IMG/VR virus record: IMGVR_UViG_3300044712_002165
Span: 1 to 64,000 of that record
From: a virus
DNA: 64,000 nucleotides
Reading direction: 5' to 3' (one strand)
The notes beneath the pieces were generated by a model. It was not told the DNA's origin. It saw only the letters and a list, made by a program, of their open reading frames with translations, and made no database searches. A program made the translations under genes and the position numbers. This document shows positions 11,687 through 19,949 of this stretch, in pieces; position 1 is the stretch's first letter; each line of letters starts with the position of its first letter.

Positions 11687-11715
11687 TTGACAGTTTGTTT
11701 ACAAACAGGACTATG
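11687..11715 (+). promoter_or_regulatory. Sigma70-like promoter, leaderless type
   Basis: TTGACA (11687), 17-nt spacer, ACTATG (11710). The spacer carries the inverted repeat GTTTGT-TT-ACAAAC, a possible operator. Transcription would begin near the ATG at 11722. Confidence 0.6.
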
Positions 11716-11721
11716 CCAGTC

Positions 11722-12060
11722 ATGCAAAACGACCCGATGCGCTGTGGACGTTTGTTGTCCTACGAGATCAAACGCCTTCGCCGGTCGCTGCACAAGCACT
11801 CCGGTGTTGATGATCTGACATCGTCCTACGCGCTTCTTTGCGGCATGCAGTGTGGTTACATGTTGGTGGCCGGTCGGAAGCATGCTGGTGCGTCCTCCTT
11901 GATGAAGGTCGTCTATGCGCGTATCGCTGCCCTGGATCAAGGCGCAGCGGCCCGCGCTGAGGCGCACAGTGAAAACAATTTCGCAGTCGTTCGGAAAATG
12001 CTGAAGACGACCGGAACCATTCCTACAAAGACCAGGACACCAAGACGATCTTTGAGGTGA
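11722..12060 (+). CDS. Hypothetical small helical protein
   Basis: A 112-residue protein from the ATG at 11722, preferred over the ATG at 11713 because the promoter -10 covers the latter. Mostly helical, with basic segments (KRLRRSLHKHSG, KTRTPRRSLR) and MRCGRLLSYEIK. No family recognised. It overlaps no neighbour; the HNH gene starts 4 nt after its stop. Confidence 0.65.
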   Translation: MQNDPMRCGRLLSYEIKRLRRSLHKHSGVDDLTSSYALLCGMQCGYMLVAGRKHAGASSLMKVVYARIAALDQGAAARAEAHSENNFAVVRKMLKTTGTIPTKTRTPRRSLR

Positions 12061-12063
12061 ACT

Positions 12064-12636
12064 ATGACTGTAGCCGCATTACTCAAGCAGCCCGTGCTGA
12101 TCCTGAACAGGAACTGGCAGGCTATCGAGGAAACCACCGTCGAGACGGCGCTGGGTGACGTGTTCCGTGGCCAGAAGCGTGCCATCGACACCGACACCAT
12201 GCAGGCCATGACCTGGGACGAGTGGGCGCGGCTACCGGTTCGTGCCAACGACGAGTCCATCAGCACGACCAAGGGTCGCGTGCGCGTGCCCCGTGTGATC
12301 GTCGCAGCCTGGGCCGGCATGCCCCGCAAGCGGCCGAAGAAGAACGGCCGAGGCGTAGCTGCCAGGGACAAGTTCATCTGCGCCTACACCGGCAAGTTCG
12401 CACCCGACGGAAACGTAGACCACGTGATCCCGTTGGGTCAGGGCGGCTCCGGCGACTGGGAAAACCTGGTCTGGTCGGACCGGGAGATCAACCACCGAAA
12501 GGGCAACCGTACACCGGAACAGGCAGGCTTACGCCTACTGCGCAAACCGTTTACGCCAACGGAACTGCCTGCTGTCGCTTTGATCGACCCGAAGCACCCG
12601 ACCTGGGAACACTTCTGCGTCGTGAAAAAGCGTTGA
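12064..12636 (+). CDS. HNH endonuclease
   Basis: A 190-residue protein. The HNH core reads CAYTGKFAPDGNVDHVIPLGQGGSGDWENLVWSDREINHRKGN, with the DH, N and H positions of the beta-beta-alpha metal nuclease fold. The N-terminal VLILNRNWQAIEETTVETAL is the usual leader of the phage HNH family typified by VLxLNxxW proteins. Start ATG 4 nt after the previous stop. Could be a free-standing homing nuclease or a packaging-type HNH; no terminase is seen nearby. Confidence 0.88.
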   Translation: MTVAALLKQPVLILNRNWQAIEETTVETALGDVFRGQKRAIDTDTMQAMTWDEWARLPVRANDESISTTKGRVRVPRVIVAAWAGMPRKRPKKNGRGVAARDKFICAYTGKFAPDGNVDHVIPLGQGGSGDWENLVWSDREINHRKGNRTPEQAGLRLLRKPFTPTELPAVALIDPKHPTWEHFCVVKKR

Positions 12637-12689
12637 CATTCTGATCGTCAGGGCCAACTTTGACGGCAGCCGATAGGGCTGTAGACATC

Positions 12690-12890
12690 ATGAGTGCCGC
12701 AAATCACAATCCAGCGAGGTGCACGTGCCAACTGTGCGTGCAGAACTGGCAGCTCGTTGACGGCGCTTTCGAGCCCAGTCCACGAGAGCAGGCCGAAACC
12801 GTAAACCGTCAGCGCGAGGCGGATAAGACGCGTCGGCAGGATTCGATGCCGGCGTACCTGCGACCAGTGACGCAAGGCGTCATGGTCTAA
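12690..12890 (+). CDS. Hypothetical small cysteine-containing protein
   Basis: A 66-residue protein from the ATG at 12690. CTCQLCVQNW gives a CxCxxC cluster near the N-terminus, followed by a basic helix EQAETVNRQREADKTRRQ. A TTGACA at the end of the HNH gene may drive it. Function unknown. Confidence 0.6.
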   Translation: MSAANHNPARCTCQLCVQNWQLVDGAFEPSPREQAETVNRQREADKTRRQDSMPAYLRPVTQGVMV

Positions 12891-12918
12891 GCCTCGGGCG
12901 ACAACTTCAGAAGGGACG

Positions 12919-12948
12919 GGCACCCTAGCCGGGTGCCTGTCGTCTTTT
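12919..12948. terminator. Terminator shared by convergent genes
   Basis: Stem GGCACCC/GGGTGCC with a 5-nt loop, then TGTCGTCTTTT. It lies between the plus gene ending at 12890 and the minus gene ending at 12947. Confidence 0.7.
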
Positions 12949-13765
12949 ACCGCGCCACTCCTGGCGGTTTGCAGAAGTTGCCAAACCCTTGCGGCAAAGC
13001 GTTTACAGCGAGGTCTTTGCCGAGGTTGACGCCGATCCGCTTCAGGCTTTCAGCGTCGGTGTAGTAGAGGCTGAACGTCGCCAGTTCCAGCCCGCGCTCG
13101 AACGTGGTCTCGTTGCACCGGTCTTCCTGGGTGCTGCCCCATCCTGTGCCGAGGGTGAAGTCCGGCGTATCGTTTACGCAAAGCGAAGCGCTGTAATCCG
13201 TAGCAGGCGCGCAGCAGTTGACCATCGCGGGTGTTCCATGTGGAACAACTCCAGACGTGGACGTGGTCGGTTCGTAGCACCACATCGGCACCGGTCCTGG
13301 GTACACCGGGTAGGGTACCGGAACGTAAACTTTCTCCGGCATCAGGGCCTGCGGCCTGATCTGTACCGGCCGCGGTCGTTCAGCCAAGACCTTGCAGGCG
13401 ATGACGCCGCAGTTGGCGGTTCCGCTGGGTGTGGACGCGGTGTAACTGCCGGTCTTGTTCTCGAACACGAACTGCTGCGTCTGATCGAGGGACGTGCGCC
13501 AGCCCCTGATCTCGACGGAGCTGTAGCCGTTGACGACGTATCCCCTGGACTCGCCGGTTGCCGGTTCCCCCTCGATGACGCTCAGGCCGTCGATGCTGAC
13601 GATGGCCAGGACCCTGGCGGGGGAGTTGTTTTTGAAAACGACCGAGAAGGGTTGCCCTTTTCGGCCTTCGACGTACGTGATCCCGTTGTGGCCGTACTCG
13701 CGGATGCGTGGGGATCGACCGTCGCGATGGATTGCGACGGCCAGCTCAAACTGACCATGCTGCAT
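12947..13765 (-). CDS. Hypothetical phage protein with beta-rich N-terminal domain
   Basis: A 272-residue minus-strand protein. Residues ~35-115 (FSVVFKNNSPARVLAIVSIDGLSVIEGEP... GYSSVEIRGWRTS) look like a beta-sandwich, then a Pro/Tyr-rich linker (YVPVPYPVYPGPVPMW) and a C-terminal region ending GFGNFCKPPGVAR. Proteins of this type occur in many bacteria and phages without assigned function. Several cysteines suggest an extracytoplasmic or virion location. Confidence 0.75.
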   Translation of the reverse strand: MQHGQFELAVAIHRDGRSPRIREYGHNGITYVEGRKGQPFSVVFKNNSPARVLAIVSIDGLSVIEGEPATGESRGYVVNGYSSVEIRGWRTSLDQTQQFVFENKTGSYTASTPSGTANCGVIACKVLAERPRPVQIRPQALMPEKVYVPVPYPVYPGPVPMWCYEPTTSTSGVVPHGTPAMVNCCAPATDYSASLCVNDTPDFTLGTGWGSTQEDRCNETTFERGLELATFSLYYTDAESLKRIGVNLGKDLAVNALPQGFGNFCKPPGVAR

Positions 13766-13811
13766 GTTCTGCCTTTCTGCGCCTTTTGGCGACTTTGATG
13801 GACCGACTGAA

Positions 13812-14315
13812 TTGACGATCCGCTCTAGTTACGTCGTGACAGCAAGCCTGATCGCCAACCTGCTCCTGGAATCGGGGCCTGAACGCTTCGAGACCGTCGT
13901 GCGCTCGCGCAACATCGAGTTTGTCGGCGGTCCCAAGGACATTGATCATTTCGACGGGGAAGCGACCATCGTTTGGACGGGTCAGCTCCAGGGCGGGCGT
14001 CAGGCGATCAGCGGCATCATCGTTGGCATCGAGAGCATCAAGGTTTGGGGCGACCTGGTAACGCTTGGCCCAGAGGTGTACCCGCCCGAGCACCTGATGG
14101 CTGGTGAGCCGTTTGAAAACGTGGAGCAGATCGAGATCGAGTATCCGGAGGGACCTGCGGAGGTTCCGGACGATGCGGACGCTTCGGAGATTGCGGACGC
14201 TCTTTCAGGTCCGAAATGGCGCGTGGAGCTGAGCGGCGAAACAACGTTCCCACGGCGTCCGGATACCTTGATCATCAACTTCGACAAACGCCTTCTGGAA
14301 GTGATGTTTGAATAG
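13812..14315 (+). CDS. Hypothetical acidic protein
   Basis: About 167 residues if it starts at the TTG at 13812; an ATG at 13764 would overlap the start of the divergent gene. The beta-rich centre (TIVWTGQLQGGRQAISGIIVGIESIKVWG) is followed by an acidic stretch EYPEGPAEVPDDADASEIADAL and a basic end. No family recognised. Confidence 0.65.
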   Translation: MTIRSSYVVTASLIANLLLESGPERFETVVRSRNIEFVGGPKDIDHFDGEATIVWTGQLQGGRQAISGIIVGIESIKVWGDLVTLGPEVYPPEHLMAGEPFENVEQIEIEYPEGPAEVPDDADASEIADALSGPKWRVELSGETTFPRRPDTLIINFDKRLLEVMFE

Positions 14316-14317
14316 GC

Positions 14318-14346
14318 TCGACAGGTTCGTCAGAGTTGTATACAGT
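14318..14346 (+). promoter_or_regulatory. Promoter, leaderless type
   Basis: TCGACA (14318), 17-nt spacer, TACAGT (14341). The -10 ends 7 nt before the ATG at 14354, so the transcript probably starts at the start codon. Confidence 0.6.
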
Positions 14347-14353
14347 TTGGCGC

Positions 14354-14593
14354 ATGTGGACGCCGTCTGAGTTCGACAAGCGCTGGGCTGAGCAGATGGT
14401 GAGCGTGCTGCGCGATGGCGCGGTCTGGGCTCTGCCCGGCAACTCGACGGTGTACAAGATCAGCAAGGAGCGCAAAACGCTGGCCTTGGTGGAAGGTCCC
14501 AAGGACTACCTGTTCGACAGGACAGTAGCCACATTCGCCGCGGTCGGTTACACAGTCACGGATGAGCGCCAACTGGCAACGCATGGGACGTGA
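14354..14593 (+). CDS. Hypothetical small protein
   Basis: A 79-residue protein starting MWTPSEFDKRWAEQM. Beta-rich middle (GAVWALPGNSTVYKISKERKTLALVEG). No family recognised. First gene of a cluster of overlapping small genes leading to the SleB-like hydrolase; it overlaps the next gene. Confidence 0.65.
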   Translation: MWTPSEFDKRWAEQMVSVLRDGAVWALPGNSTVYKISKERKTLALVEGPKDYLFDRTVATFAAVGYTVTDERQLATHGT

Positions 14594-14816
14594 ATTTTCG
14601 CGCACTTGGCGGCGCGGAAAGGTTTACCGTGACTCCGAACTTCGTCAGCTGGCGCGCAAGCGCGGACTTGTTCTAAGGCAGGCGGGCAACGGTAGGGTCG
14701 ATGTTGTCCAGGGGAAGGAAGTTGTTGCCCGATTCCGGGCTGTCGGGGATGCCGCCCCCGTAGACGAAACCAAAGCGCCCGAGCGGCTTGAGGCGTACGC
14801 AGCCCTGAAACTATGA
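14562..14816 (+). CDS. Hypothetical small basic protein
   Basis: 84 residues from the ATG at 14562; the ATG at 14583 is an alternative that reduces the overlap with the previous gene to 11 nt. A basic N-terminus (FSRTWRRGKVYRDSELRQLARKRGLVLRQ) suggests nucleic-acid contact. Its stop overlaps the start of the hydrolase gene by 4 nt, so the genes are probably co-translated. Confidence 0.6.
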   Translation: MSANWQRMGREFSRTWRRGKVYRDSELRQLARKRGLVLRQAGNGRVDVVQGKEVVARFRAVGDAAPVDETKAPERLEAYAALKL

Positions 14817-15253
14817 AAATCCTGCTACTGATGATCGCCTTGTCGGCTGTCCGCCTGTCCGCTCAGACCTATGAGCAGAAGGTGGTGGCCGCGGTGATCC
14901 TGGGCGAGGCTGCGTGCCAGGGCTCCAAGGGAATGGTGGCCGTGGGTGAGGTCATCGGTGAGCGTGCGCGTCTGAGCGGTACCTCGCCCCTTACTGTCGT
15001 GACCAAGCCCAAAGCCTTTTCCTGCCTGACCGGTCGTAAACTGGACGCGTTCGTGCGCAGGAAGAGTCGCGAGGAAGGCTACGGCGAAGCGCTACGCATC
15101 GCTCGCACGGTCACCGACACGCCGCAACGTCTTCCGGGGATCACGCGGCGTGCAACGCACTTCACGCGGTCCGATGAGCGCCCGTATTGGGCACGCGGGC
15201 ACCGCCCGGTGGCAGTGATCGGAGAGCACGCTTTTTACCGAATCGGCTACTGA
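14813..15253 (+). CDS. SleB/CwlJ-like cell wall hydrolase
   Basis: A 146-residue protein with an N-terminal signal peptide (MKILLLMIALSAVRLSAQ). The mature part fits the SleB/CwlJ hydrolase family: VVAAVILGEAACQGSKGMVAVGEVIGERA holds the catalytic Glu in LGEA, and ATHFTRSDERPYWARG... GEHAFYRI forms the C-terminal part. It would cleave peptidoglycan and is a likely endolysin or exolysin exported by Sec. ATGA-type overlap with the upstream gene. Confidence 0.85.
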   Translation: MKILLLMIALSAVRLSAQTYEQKVVAAVILGEAACQGSKGMVAVGEVIGERARLSGTSPLTVVTKPKAFSCLTGRKLDAFVRRKSREEGYGEALRIARTVTDTPQRLPGITRRATHFTRSDERPYWARGHRPVAVIGEHAFYRIGY

Positions 15254-15282
15254 AGCGCCTGCAAATCTCGTTCTACAGGTGT

Positions 15283-16305
15283 ATGAGCAATTCAGCGCCT
15301 GTGGCTACGACGAACGTTGTGGGCTACTTCAATTCCAAGAAGTTCCCGCTGTACCTCTTCATCAGTCGGCTGGGAATCACGATTGAGGTCCGCTCTGGCG
15401 AGTACGTCAAAGATGCTCGCGGGCGGAAGTTCAACGATCCTTTGTTCGAGGGCTACCCTCAGCTCTCCAAGGAAACGAGCCCGACGCCGGTTCCTGTTTA
15501 CGCGGTGCCCGAACCCAAACCGATCCAGGCACCGTCGGACGGACACTCCGTCCATTCTGTCAACGAGTTCAAGTACAACGAGCACGGATTCCGGCAGCCG
15601 GTGATGCCAACACCCAAGCCGCATCCGACGCCGACAGCGATCAACGTTCCGCAGGTCCGTGGCATGTCCATGGACGAAGCGCGCCGCCTACGCCTCGTGC
15701 GCCCTGTGCGCGAAGTGCCAGAAGACTACGGCGTCGCGGATACGGACGCGGCTATGCCGCCGCGAGGCCCGGACATTCCGATGATCCGCGAAGCTCGCGA
15801 CATGCCGGTCAAGCAGAGCGCCACAACTCCAGTTCCTGCCGCTCCGCCGGTTGCTGCGCCGGCTGAAGTGCCGGAGCCGGCCGTGCCAGTGCCGGCCGTC
15901 AACGCCGAGGAGTCGCCGGAGCGCGCTGCGTTGCAGGCCAGCCTGCTCGAACAGCACGAGAATGCTGAAGCCCTGGTGGAAGACCCCAACGTGTTTCTGA
16001 ACCGTGTCGTCCAGCCGGTCGCTCCCGCGGTCGCTCGTCAGACCAGCGCCCAGGTGAATGCCGAGGTGCCTGAGGATGCTGCGCTGCCTCTGCCGACGCT
16101 CGATGAAGTGGAGGAGCAGGCACCTGAACCGGTTGCTGCGCCGGCACCGCCCAAGCCCAAGGCTCAGCCTCTGCCACCCCGGCGGAAGTTCATCTGCGCA
16201 GCTGACGGTCGCAGCTTCGACTTCCGGTCGCAGCTTGAGCAGCACGTGGACCGAAAATTCCCGCACCTCAAGGAGCAGCTGATGGCTCCGTACCCGAAGA
16301 CGTAG
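15283..16305 (+). CDS. Hypothetical Pro/Ala-rich protein
   Basis: A 340-residue protein from the ATG at 15283. A short folded N-terminus (YFNSKKFPLYLFISRLGITIEVRSGEYVKD) is followed by ~230 disordered residues rich in Pro, Ala and Glu, and a C-terminal RRKFICAADGRSFDFRSQLEQHVDRKFPHLKE that resembles a damaged C2H2 finger with one Cys. Similar long tails occur in other proteins here. Probably a structural or scaffold-like protein. Confidence 0.7.
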   Translation: MSNSAPVATTNVVGYFNSKKFPLYLFISRLGITIEVRSGEYVKDARGRKFNDPLFEGYPQLSKETSPTPVPVYAVPEPKPIQAPSDGHSVHSVNEFKYNEHGFRQPVMPTPKPHPTPTAINVPQVRGMSMDEARRLRLVRPVREVPEDYGVADTDAAMPPRGPDIPMIREARDMPVKQSATTPVPAAPPVAAPAEVPEPAVPVPAVNAEESPERAALQASLLEQHENAEALVEDPNVFLNRVVQPVAPAVARQTSAQVNAEVPEDAALPLPTLDEVEEQAPEPVAAPAPPKPKAQPLPPRRKFICAADGRSFDFRSQLEQHVDRKFPHLKEQLMAPYPKT

Positions 16306-16309
16306 CCCC

Positions 16310-16316
16310 TAGTTAG
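16310..16316 (+). promoter_or_regulatory. TAGTTAG late-type promoter box
   Basis: TAGTTAG, 3 nt, then the ATG at 16320. One of six sites with identical 7+3 spacing before virion-type genes. Confidence 0.6.
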
Positions 16317-16319
16317 GGC

Positions 16320-17093
16320 ATGGGTGTAAGCGGTCCATCGAGCAACGCCAGCCAGCCGGTCAGAACCAGCGCTGATTCACCGGACACGCTGCCCCTGCGC
16401 GGCTACACGGTTGACCAGCTGAAAAACTACATCATGCGCCAGCTCGGGGCTCCGACCTGGCACGTGGAGTTGACCAACCAGCAGGTCCTGGATTGCATCC
16501 AGGACGCTCTCGGACTCTTCTCGCAGTGGGTGCCGCGGACCAAAGTCGGGACACTTCAAATGGTCCGCGGGCAGTATCGCTACCTCGAAGGTGAAGATGT
16601 CGGCCTCGGCATCGCAAAGATCGACTTCGTTGAACCCAATCCGGTGCCGACGGAAATCTTCTACGGCAACCTGATCAATCCTGCTCCCCTTTTCCGCCTG
16701 GGCCTCGACGAGTACGACACGTTCCTTCGTTGGAGGAAAACGTGGCAGCGGGTGACCAGCGTCCGCCCCGACTGGTACTACGATGAGTCGGAAGCCGTGC
16801 TGTACATCCACAATCCAATCGAGCGTTACCAGGCGGGAATTTTCATCTACGCGCTCTGGGAGCAGACGCAGAACCTGTCGGTGACGGGAGCCGACTGGGT
16901 GAAAAAGTACGCGCTGGCCACGTCGCGCCGTCTGCTCGGCGAGACCTGGATGAAGTTCAGCGGAGCCATTCCAGGACCAGGTCAAAACATCCAGTTGGAC
17001 CAGCAGCGCCGCGAATTGGCGCAGCGCGAAATCGACAAGCTTGAGGAGCAGCTGAAGGGCATGCAGCTGCACACGCCGGCCGTGATCGACTGA
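16320..17093 (+). CDS. Putative neck / head-tail connector protein
   Basis: A 257-residue protein. YTVDQLKNYIMRQLGAPTWHVELTNQQVLDCIQDALGLFSQW near the N-terminus and a hydrophobic aromatic middle resemble neck or head-completion proteins of large myoviruses. The C-terminus is a coiled-coil-like helix (QRRELAQREIDKLEEQLKG). A late-type box lies directly upstream, which supports a virion role. Assignment is by general likeness, not by a diagnostic motif. Confidence 0.6.
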   Translation: MGVSGPSSNASQPVRTSADSPDTLPLRGYTVDQLKNYIMRQLGAPTWHVELTNQQVLDCIQDALGLFSQWVPRTKVGTLQMVRGQYRYLEGEDVGLGIAKIDFVEPNPVPTEIFYGNLINPAPLFRLGLDEYDTFLRWRKTWQRVTSVRPDWYYDESEAVLYIHNPIERYQAGIFIYALWEQTQNLSVTGADWVKKYALATSRRLLGETWMKFSGAIPGPGQNIQLDQQRRELAQREIDKLEEQLKGMQLHTPAVID

Positions 17094-17096
17094 AGG

Positions 17097-17729
17097 TTAC
17101 TCGCCGTAGCTGCCCGTGGGTCGAGCTTGCAGCCACAGCTCGACCAGTTCGTAGTTCTCGCGCTGCTGTGTATTCAAGCGCTTCTTCGGTGGAAGCCCGT
17201 GCCTGCGGGCCATGGCAATGGCGTCCATGAGGTCTTTTTCACGCGTGCTGTTCAGCTTCATCAGGATCACGTCGTTTGCGGTGGCAACCGGGAATCCAGA
17301 CGGGCTGGACGCGTCCAGCTGTACTGTTGACGGAACGACAACGCCGTTCGGCAACGCTTCACCTGCGACCAGGAAATCGACGTAACCGCCGCCGGGAGAA
17401 ATCCAGCTCTCGACGCCAGGAGCCGAGGGATCGCGCCGCCAGCCTTCGAGCGGCCTGGGGAGCTGCTGAAGCACGTGGATGTCGATGTCCACCGTTGGAC
17501 GAAAAGCGCTTGCGTCGCCGCCGAAGTGGTAGAAGGCAGCCGCGCTCCCGACGATCACAGGGCGAAGACCGAAGCTGCGCAGGTACGTGATCAATTCCTC
17601 GACTTCCTCGGCCGTCGGCGGAACGTGGCTGTCGCTGCCGATCACCTCTTCGGCGAGAGATCGGACACGGCACTGGGCAAGATATGACGCGATTTGTCCC
17701 ATACTGCTACCTATCGTAGAGACCCGCAT
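17097..17729 (-). CDS. Nucleotidyltransferase-like protein (MNT/AbiEii type)
   Basis: A 210-residue minus-strand protein. RPVIVGSAAAFYHFGGDASAFRPTVDIDIHV holds the GS motif and a DxD pair of the polymerase-beta nucleotidyltransferase fold, and GGYVDFLVAG gives a third Asp. NDVILMKLNSTREKDLMDAIAMAR resembles the C-terminal part of AbiEii and uncharacterised NTases. Such enzymes add nucleotides to proteins or RNA, and some are antitoxins or toxins. No partner gene is seen. Convergent with the neck gene. Confidence 0.7.
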   Translation of the reverse strand: MRVSTIGSSMGQIASYLAQCRVRSLAEEVIGSDSHVPPTAEEVEELITYLRSFGLRPVIVGSAAAFYHFGGDASAFRPTVDIDIHVLQQLPRPLEGWRRDPSAPGVESWISPGGGYVDFLVAGEALPNGVVVPSTVQLDASSPSGFPVATANDVILMKLNSTREKDLMDAIAMARRHGLPPKKRLNTQQRENYELVELWLQARPTGSYGE

Positions 17730-17764
17730 GTTTTATGTAAACAATTTTCCAAGCACATTTGAGG

Positions 17765-17792
17765 TTGACGGCGCGCTCAAATTGTATACACT
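17765..17792 (+). promoter_or_regulatory. Promoter, leaderless type
   Basis: TTGACG (17765), 16-nt spacer, TACACT (17787), then 6 nt to the ATG at 17799. Confidence 0.6.
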
Positions 17793-17798
17793 GTCGCC

Positions 17799-19178
17799 AT
17801 GATTTACGAGATTCCCGAAGCCAACCTCGCCACCCTCGTCAAGCGCGTGCAGCGCCTCAACGCTCGGGCAGCCAAGATCGGCAGCGCCCCGGTGGTGCTC
17901 CGTCAGACCGGTAACTTCAGGGACGTTCCCCACGCCACGAAGCCCAACGTCATCGTGCGCTTCGTGGAGATGGAGGCCAACGTCGAGGCTCCGGCGTACA
18001 ACGGCTGGCACTTCATGGCGGTCATTTGTCGTACGACCGAGGGCAACATCATCCGCTCGGTTCCCGGGTACGAAGTGCCGGTGGAACATCGCGACGGCGA
18101 GCATCGCTGCGATCACTGCCACACCATCCGCAATCGTCGTGACACGTACGTGGTTCGCCACGACGACGGCCGGACCCTGCGCGTGGGCAGCACCTGCATC
18201 CAGGATTTCCTCCAGCACGCGAACCCGAACCAGATGACCCAGTCGGCCCGCACCTGCTTCGAGGCGGCGCAGATGCTCGAATCCGCTCAGGACGAGTCCT
18301 GGCTCGGCGGCAGTGGAATGAACGCGGTTTGCCGGGTCGATCTCGAAGTTTTCCTGGGGTACGTTGCGGAATTGGTGCTGAAGACCGGTCGCTACATCAC
18401 CAGCAAGTCGGCGTACGAGACTGGCGGGACCTCCACGGCGCAGACTGCGCTTCAGTATTTCCAAGGCTCAGCGCAGGAGTTCGTGGTCAGCGAGCAGGCC
18501 AAGCGCCTCGCGACGGAAGCTCGCGAGTGGGTGCTCGGCACGTACGGTCCGCGTTTTGACGATGACCTCGACATTTCTGAGGTCGTGGAAGCGATGACTT
18601 CGGTGCGCAAGGACTGCTCCGACTTCGAGCACAATCTGCTCACCGCGGCACGCCTGGAGAGCATCGAGCCTCGCTTCGCCGGCATTGCTGCATACATCAT
18701 CGAGGCGCACCGCCGTAGCAAGGCCGCGCCCAAGTTGCAGCTCGGCGCGAACGGCGCAGCTCGCATTTTCGGTCTGTTCAGCACGGCCAAGGCGGCAAAG
18801 CTCAAGCACCCGGCGATCCGGCTCAGCAACGGCTCCGAGGTGTTGACGCTCAGCATGGCATCCGACAAGAGCAGCAACCCTGGCCACCTGTACGTCAAGG
18901 GCAACGCCTACTACGGCAAGATCACGCCCGCCGGCCGGTTCCTCGGTACGCGTGAGTGCCCGCCGACGGTCGAGCAGAATCTGGTTGAGTTTGCCGCGAA
19001 TCCGGAAGAGGTGGCCGCTCGCTTCGGCAAGCTGACTGGCCAGTGCTGCTTCTGCGGGCGTCCGCTCACCGACGAGCGGTCCACCGATGTCGGCTACGGC
19101 CATGTCTGCGCCAAGAAGTTTGGGTTGCGCTGGGGCAAAGTTGTAAACGAAACTGCCGTCGAGGCGATTGCTGCCTGA
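17799..19178 (+). CDS. Protein with two zinc-ribbon sites (DUF6011-like C-terminus)
   Basis: A 459-residue protein. An N-terminal site reads CDHCHTIRNRRDTYVV... VGSTCIQDFL, and a C-terminal site CCFCGRPLTDERSTDVGYGHVCAKKFG has the pattern of DUF6011-type zinc ribbons found in phage and actinobacterial proteins. The centre is helical. Probably a nucleic-acid-associated protein; activity unknown. It has its own promoter immediately upstream. Confidence 0.8.
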   Translation: MIYEIPEANLATLVKRVQRLNARAAKIGSAPVVLRQTGNFRDVPHATKPNVIVRFVEMEANVEAPAYNGWHFMAVICRTTEGNIIRSVPGYEVPVEHRDGEHRCDHCHTIRNRRDTYVVRHDDGRTLRVGSTCIQDFLQHANPNQMTQSARTCFEAAQMLESAQDESWLGGSGMNAVCRVDLEVFLGYVAELVLKTGRYITSKSAYETGGTSTAQTALQYFQGSAQEFVVSEQAKRLATEAREWVLGTYGPRFDDDLDISEVVEAMTSVRKDCSDFEHNLLTAARLESIEPRFAGIAAYIIEAHRRSKAAPKLQLGANGAARIFGLFSTAKAAKLKHPAIRLSNGSEVLTLSMASDKSSNPGHLYVKGNAYYGKITPAGRFLGTRECPPTVEQNLVEFAANPEEVAARFGKLTGQCCFCGRPLTDERSTDVGYGHVCAKKFGLRWGKVVNETAVEAIAA

Positions 19179-19186
19179 TCACGCTT

Positions 19187-19519
19187 ATGACTATCGGAGA
19201 TGTTCTGAACGCACTGCCACGCCGCGACCGCCGCGCCATCGAGCGGGTGCTTTCCAAGCCGGGTGATGTGCTGAAGGCGGCACGCGAATTGAAGCTGATC
19301 CTGGCGCAGCACGCGCAGCTTCTGGAGCGCCTGGGTCTTCTTCCCGATTACGCGGCCTACGCCCTCCCCTTCTACGCCTGGAACGTCGGCGGCGACATCA
19401 ATGACTTCATCGCCAGCCTCCAGAAGAAAGTCCAGGATCAGCAGGCCGAGCTGGCGCGTCTCGAACGGCAGATCGACGGTCTGCGCACGCTGGTCGAGAC
19501 AGACCCTAAGCAGAATTAG
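19187..19519 (+). CDS. Hypothetical coiled-coil protein
   Basis: A 110-residue protein from the ATG at 19187. The C-terminal half is a clear coiled coil (LQKKVQDQQAELARLERQIDGLRTLVE); the N-terminus is helical with a basic patch. Follows the zinc-ribbon gene and ends against the convergent gene at 19516. Confidence 0.7.
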   Translation: MTIGDVLNALPRRDRRAIERVLSKPGDVLKAARELKLILAQHAQLLERLGLLPDYAAYALPFYAWNVGGDINDFIASLQKKVQDQQAELARLERQIDGLRTLVETDPKQN

Positions 19520-19746
19520 CCCACGTCCAAGGCTTCCAGCGTCGGAGGCTCGGAAGCTGTCAAATCGATCCCCAGGAAGCGTGGTCGGTCGCACTTGGCC
19601 CGCGGAAGCTCATGCCTGATCTCCACAGGCACTCCGTCCCAGGTTGGTGCGACAGACTTTCTAGCCGCCAGCACGAGCAGCGCCATCGGAGTCACCAGGA
19701 TTCGCTCCGGCGTTCGGCGGTGCTTCTCCTTGAACTGATCCAGCAT
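19516..19746 (-). CDS. Hypothetical small protein
   Basis: A 76-residue minus-strand protein from the ATG at 19746, opening MLDQFKEKHRRTPERILVTP and containing VAPTWDGVPVEIRHELPRAK. This looks like a small phage family, but I cannot name it. It overlaps the next upstream minus gene by 86 nt in another frame. Confidence 0.6.
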   Translation of the reverse strand: MLDQFKEKHRRTPERILVTPMALLVLAARKSVAPTWDGVPVEIRHELPRAKCDRPRFLGIDLTASEPPTLEALDVG

Positions 19747-19936
19747 TTTCGTCAGCAATTTGGCGGCGAAGGCGCTCGATCTCGCTGTTGGACTGTTCGG
19801 CATACGCGATGGCCTGGGCAAGGGCTGCTCGATACTGCTGGACCAGATCGGCGAGTGCCAGCACAACGTTGGCTCGTTCGCCCAAGGCGTTGTGCGCCAT
19901 CTTCAGTCTCTGTAGCGCAGGATTCGGTGCGTCCAT
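19661..19936 (-). CDS. Hypothetical coiled-coil protein
   Basis: A 91-residue minus-strand protein from the ATG at 19936. Residues ~10-60 are helical (AHNALGERANVVLALADLVQQY... SEIERLRRQIADE), followed by a Gly/Ala-rich tail that lies over the start of the downstream gene. The overlap lowers confidence in the tail. Confidence 0.5.
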   Translation of the reverse strand: MDAPNPALQRLKMAHNALGERANVVLALADLVQQYRAALAQAIAYAEQSNSEIERLRRQIADENAGSVQGEAPPNAGANPGDSDGAARAGG

Positions 19937-19949
19937 GTTCTTAGAGAAC

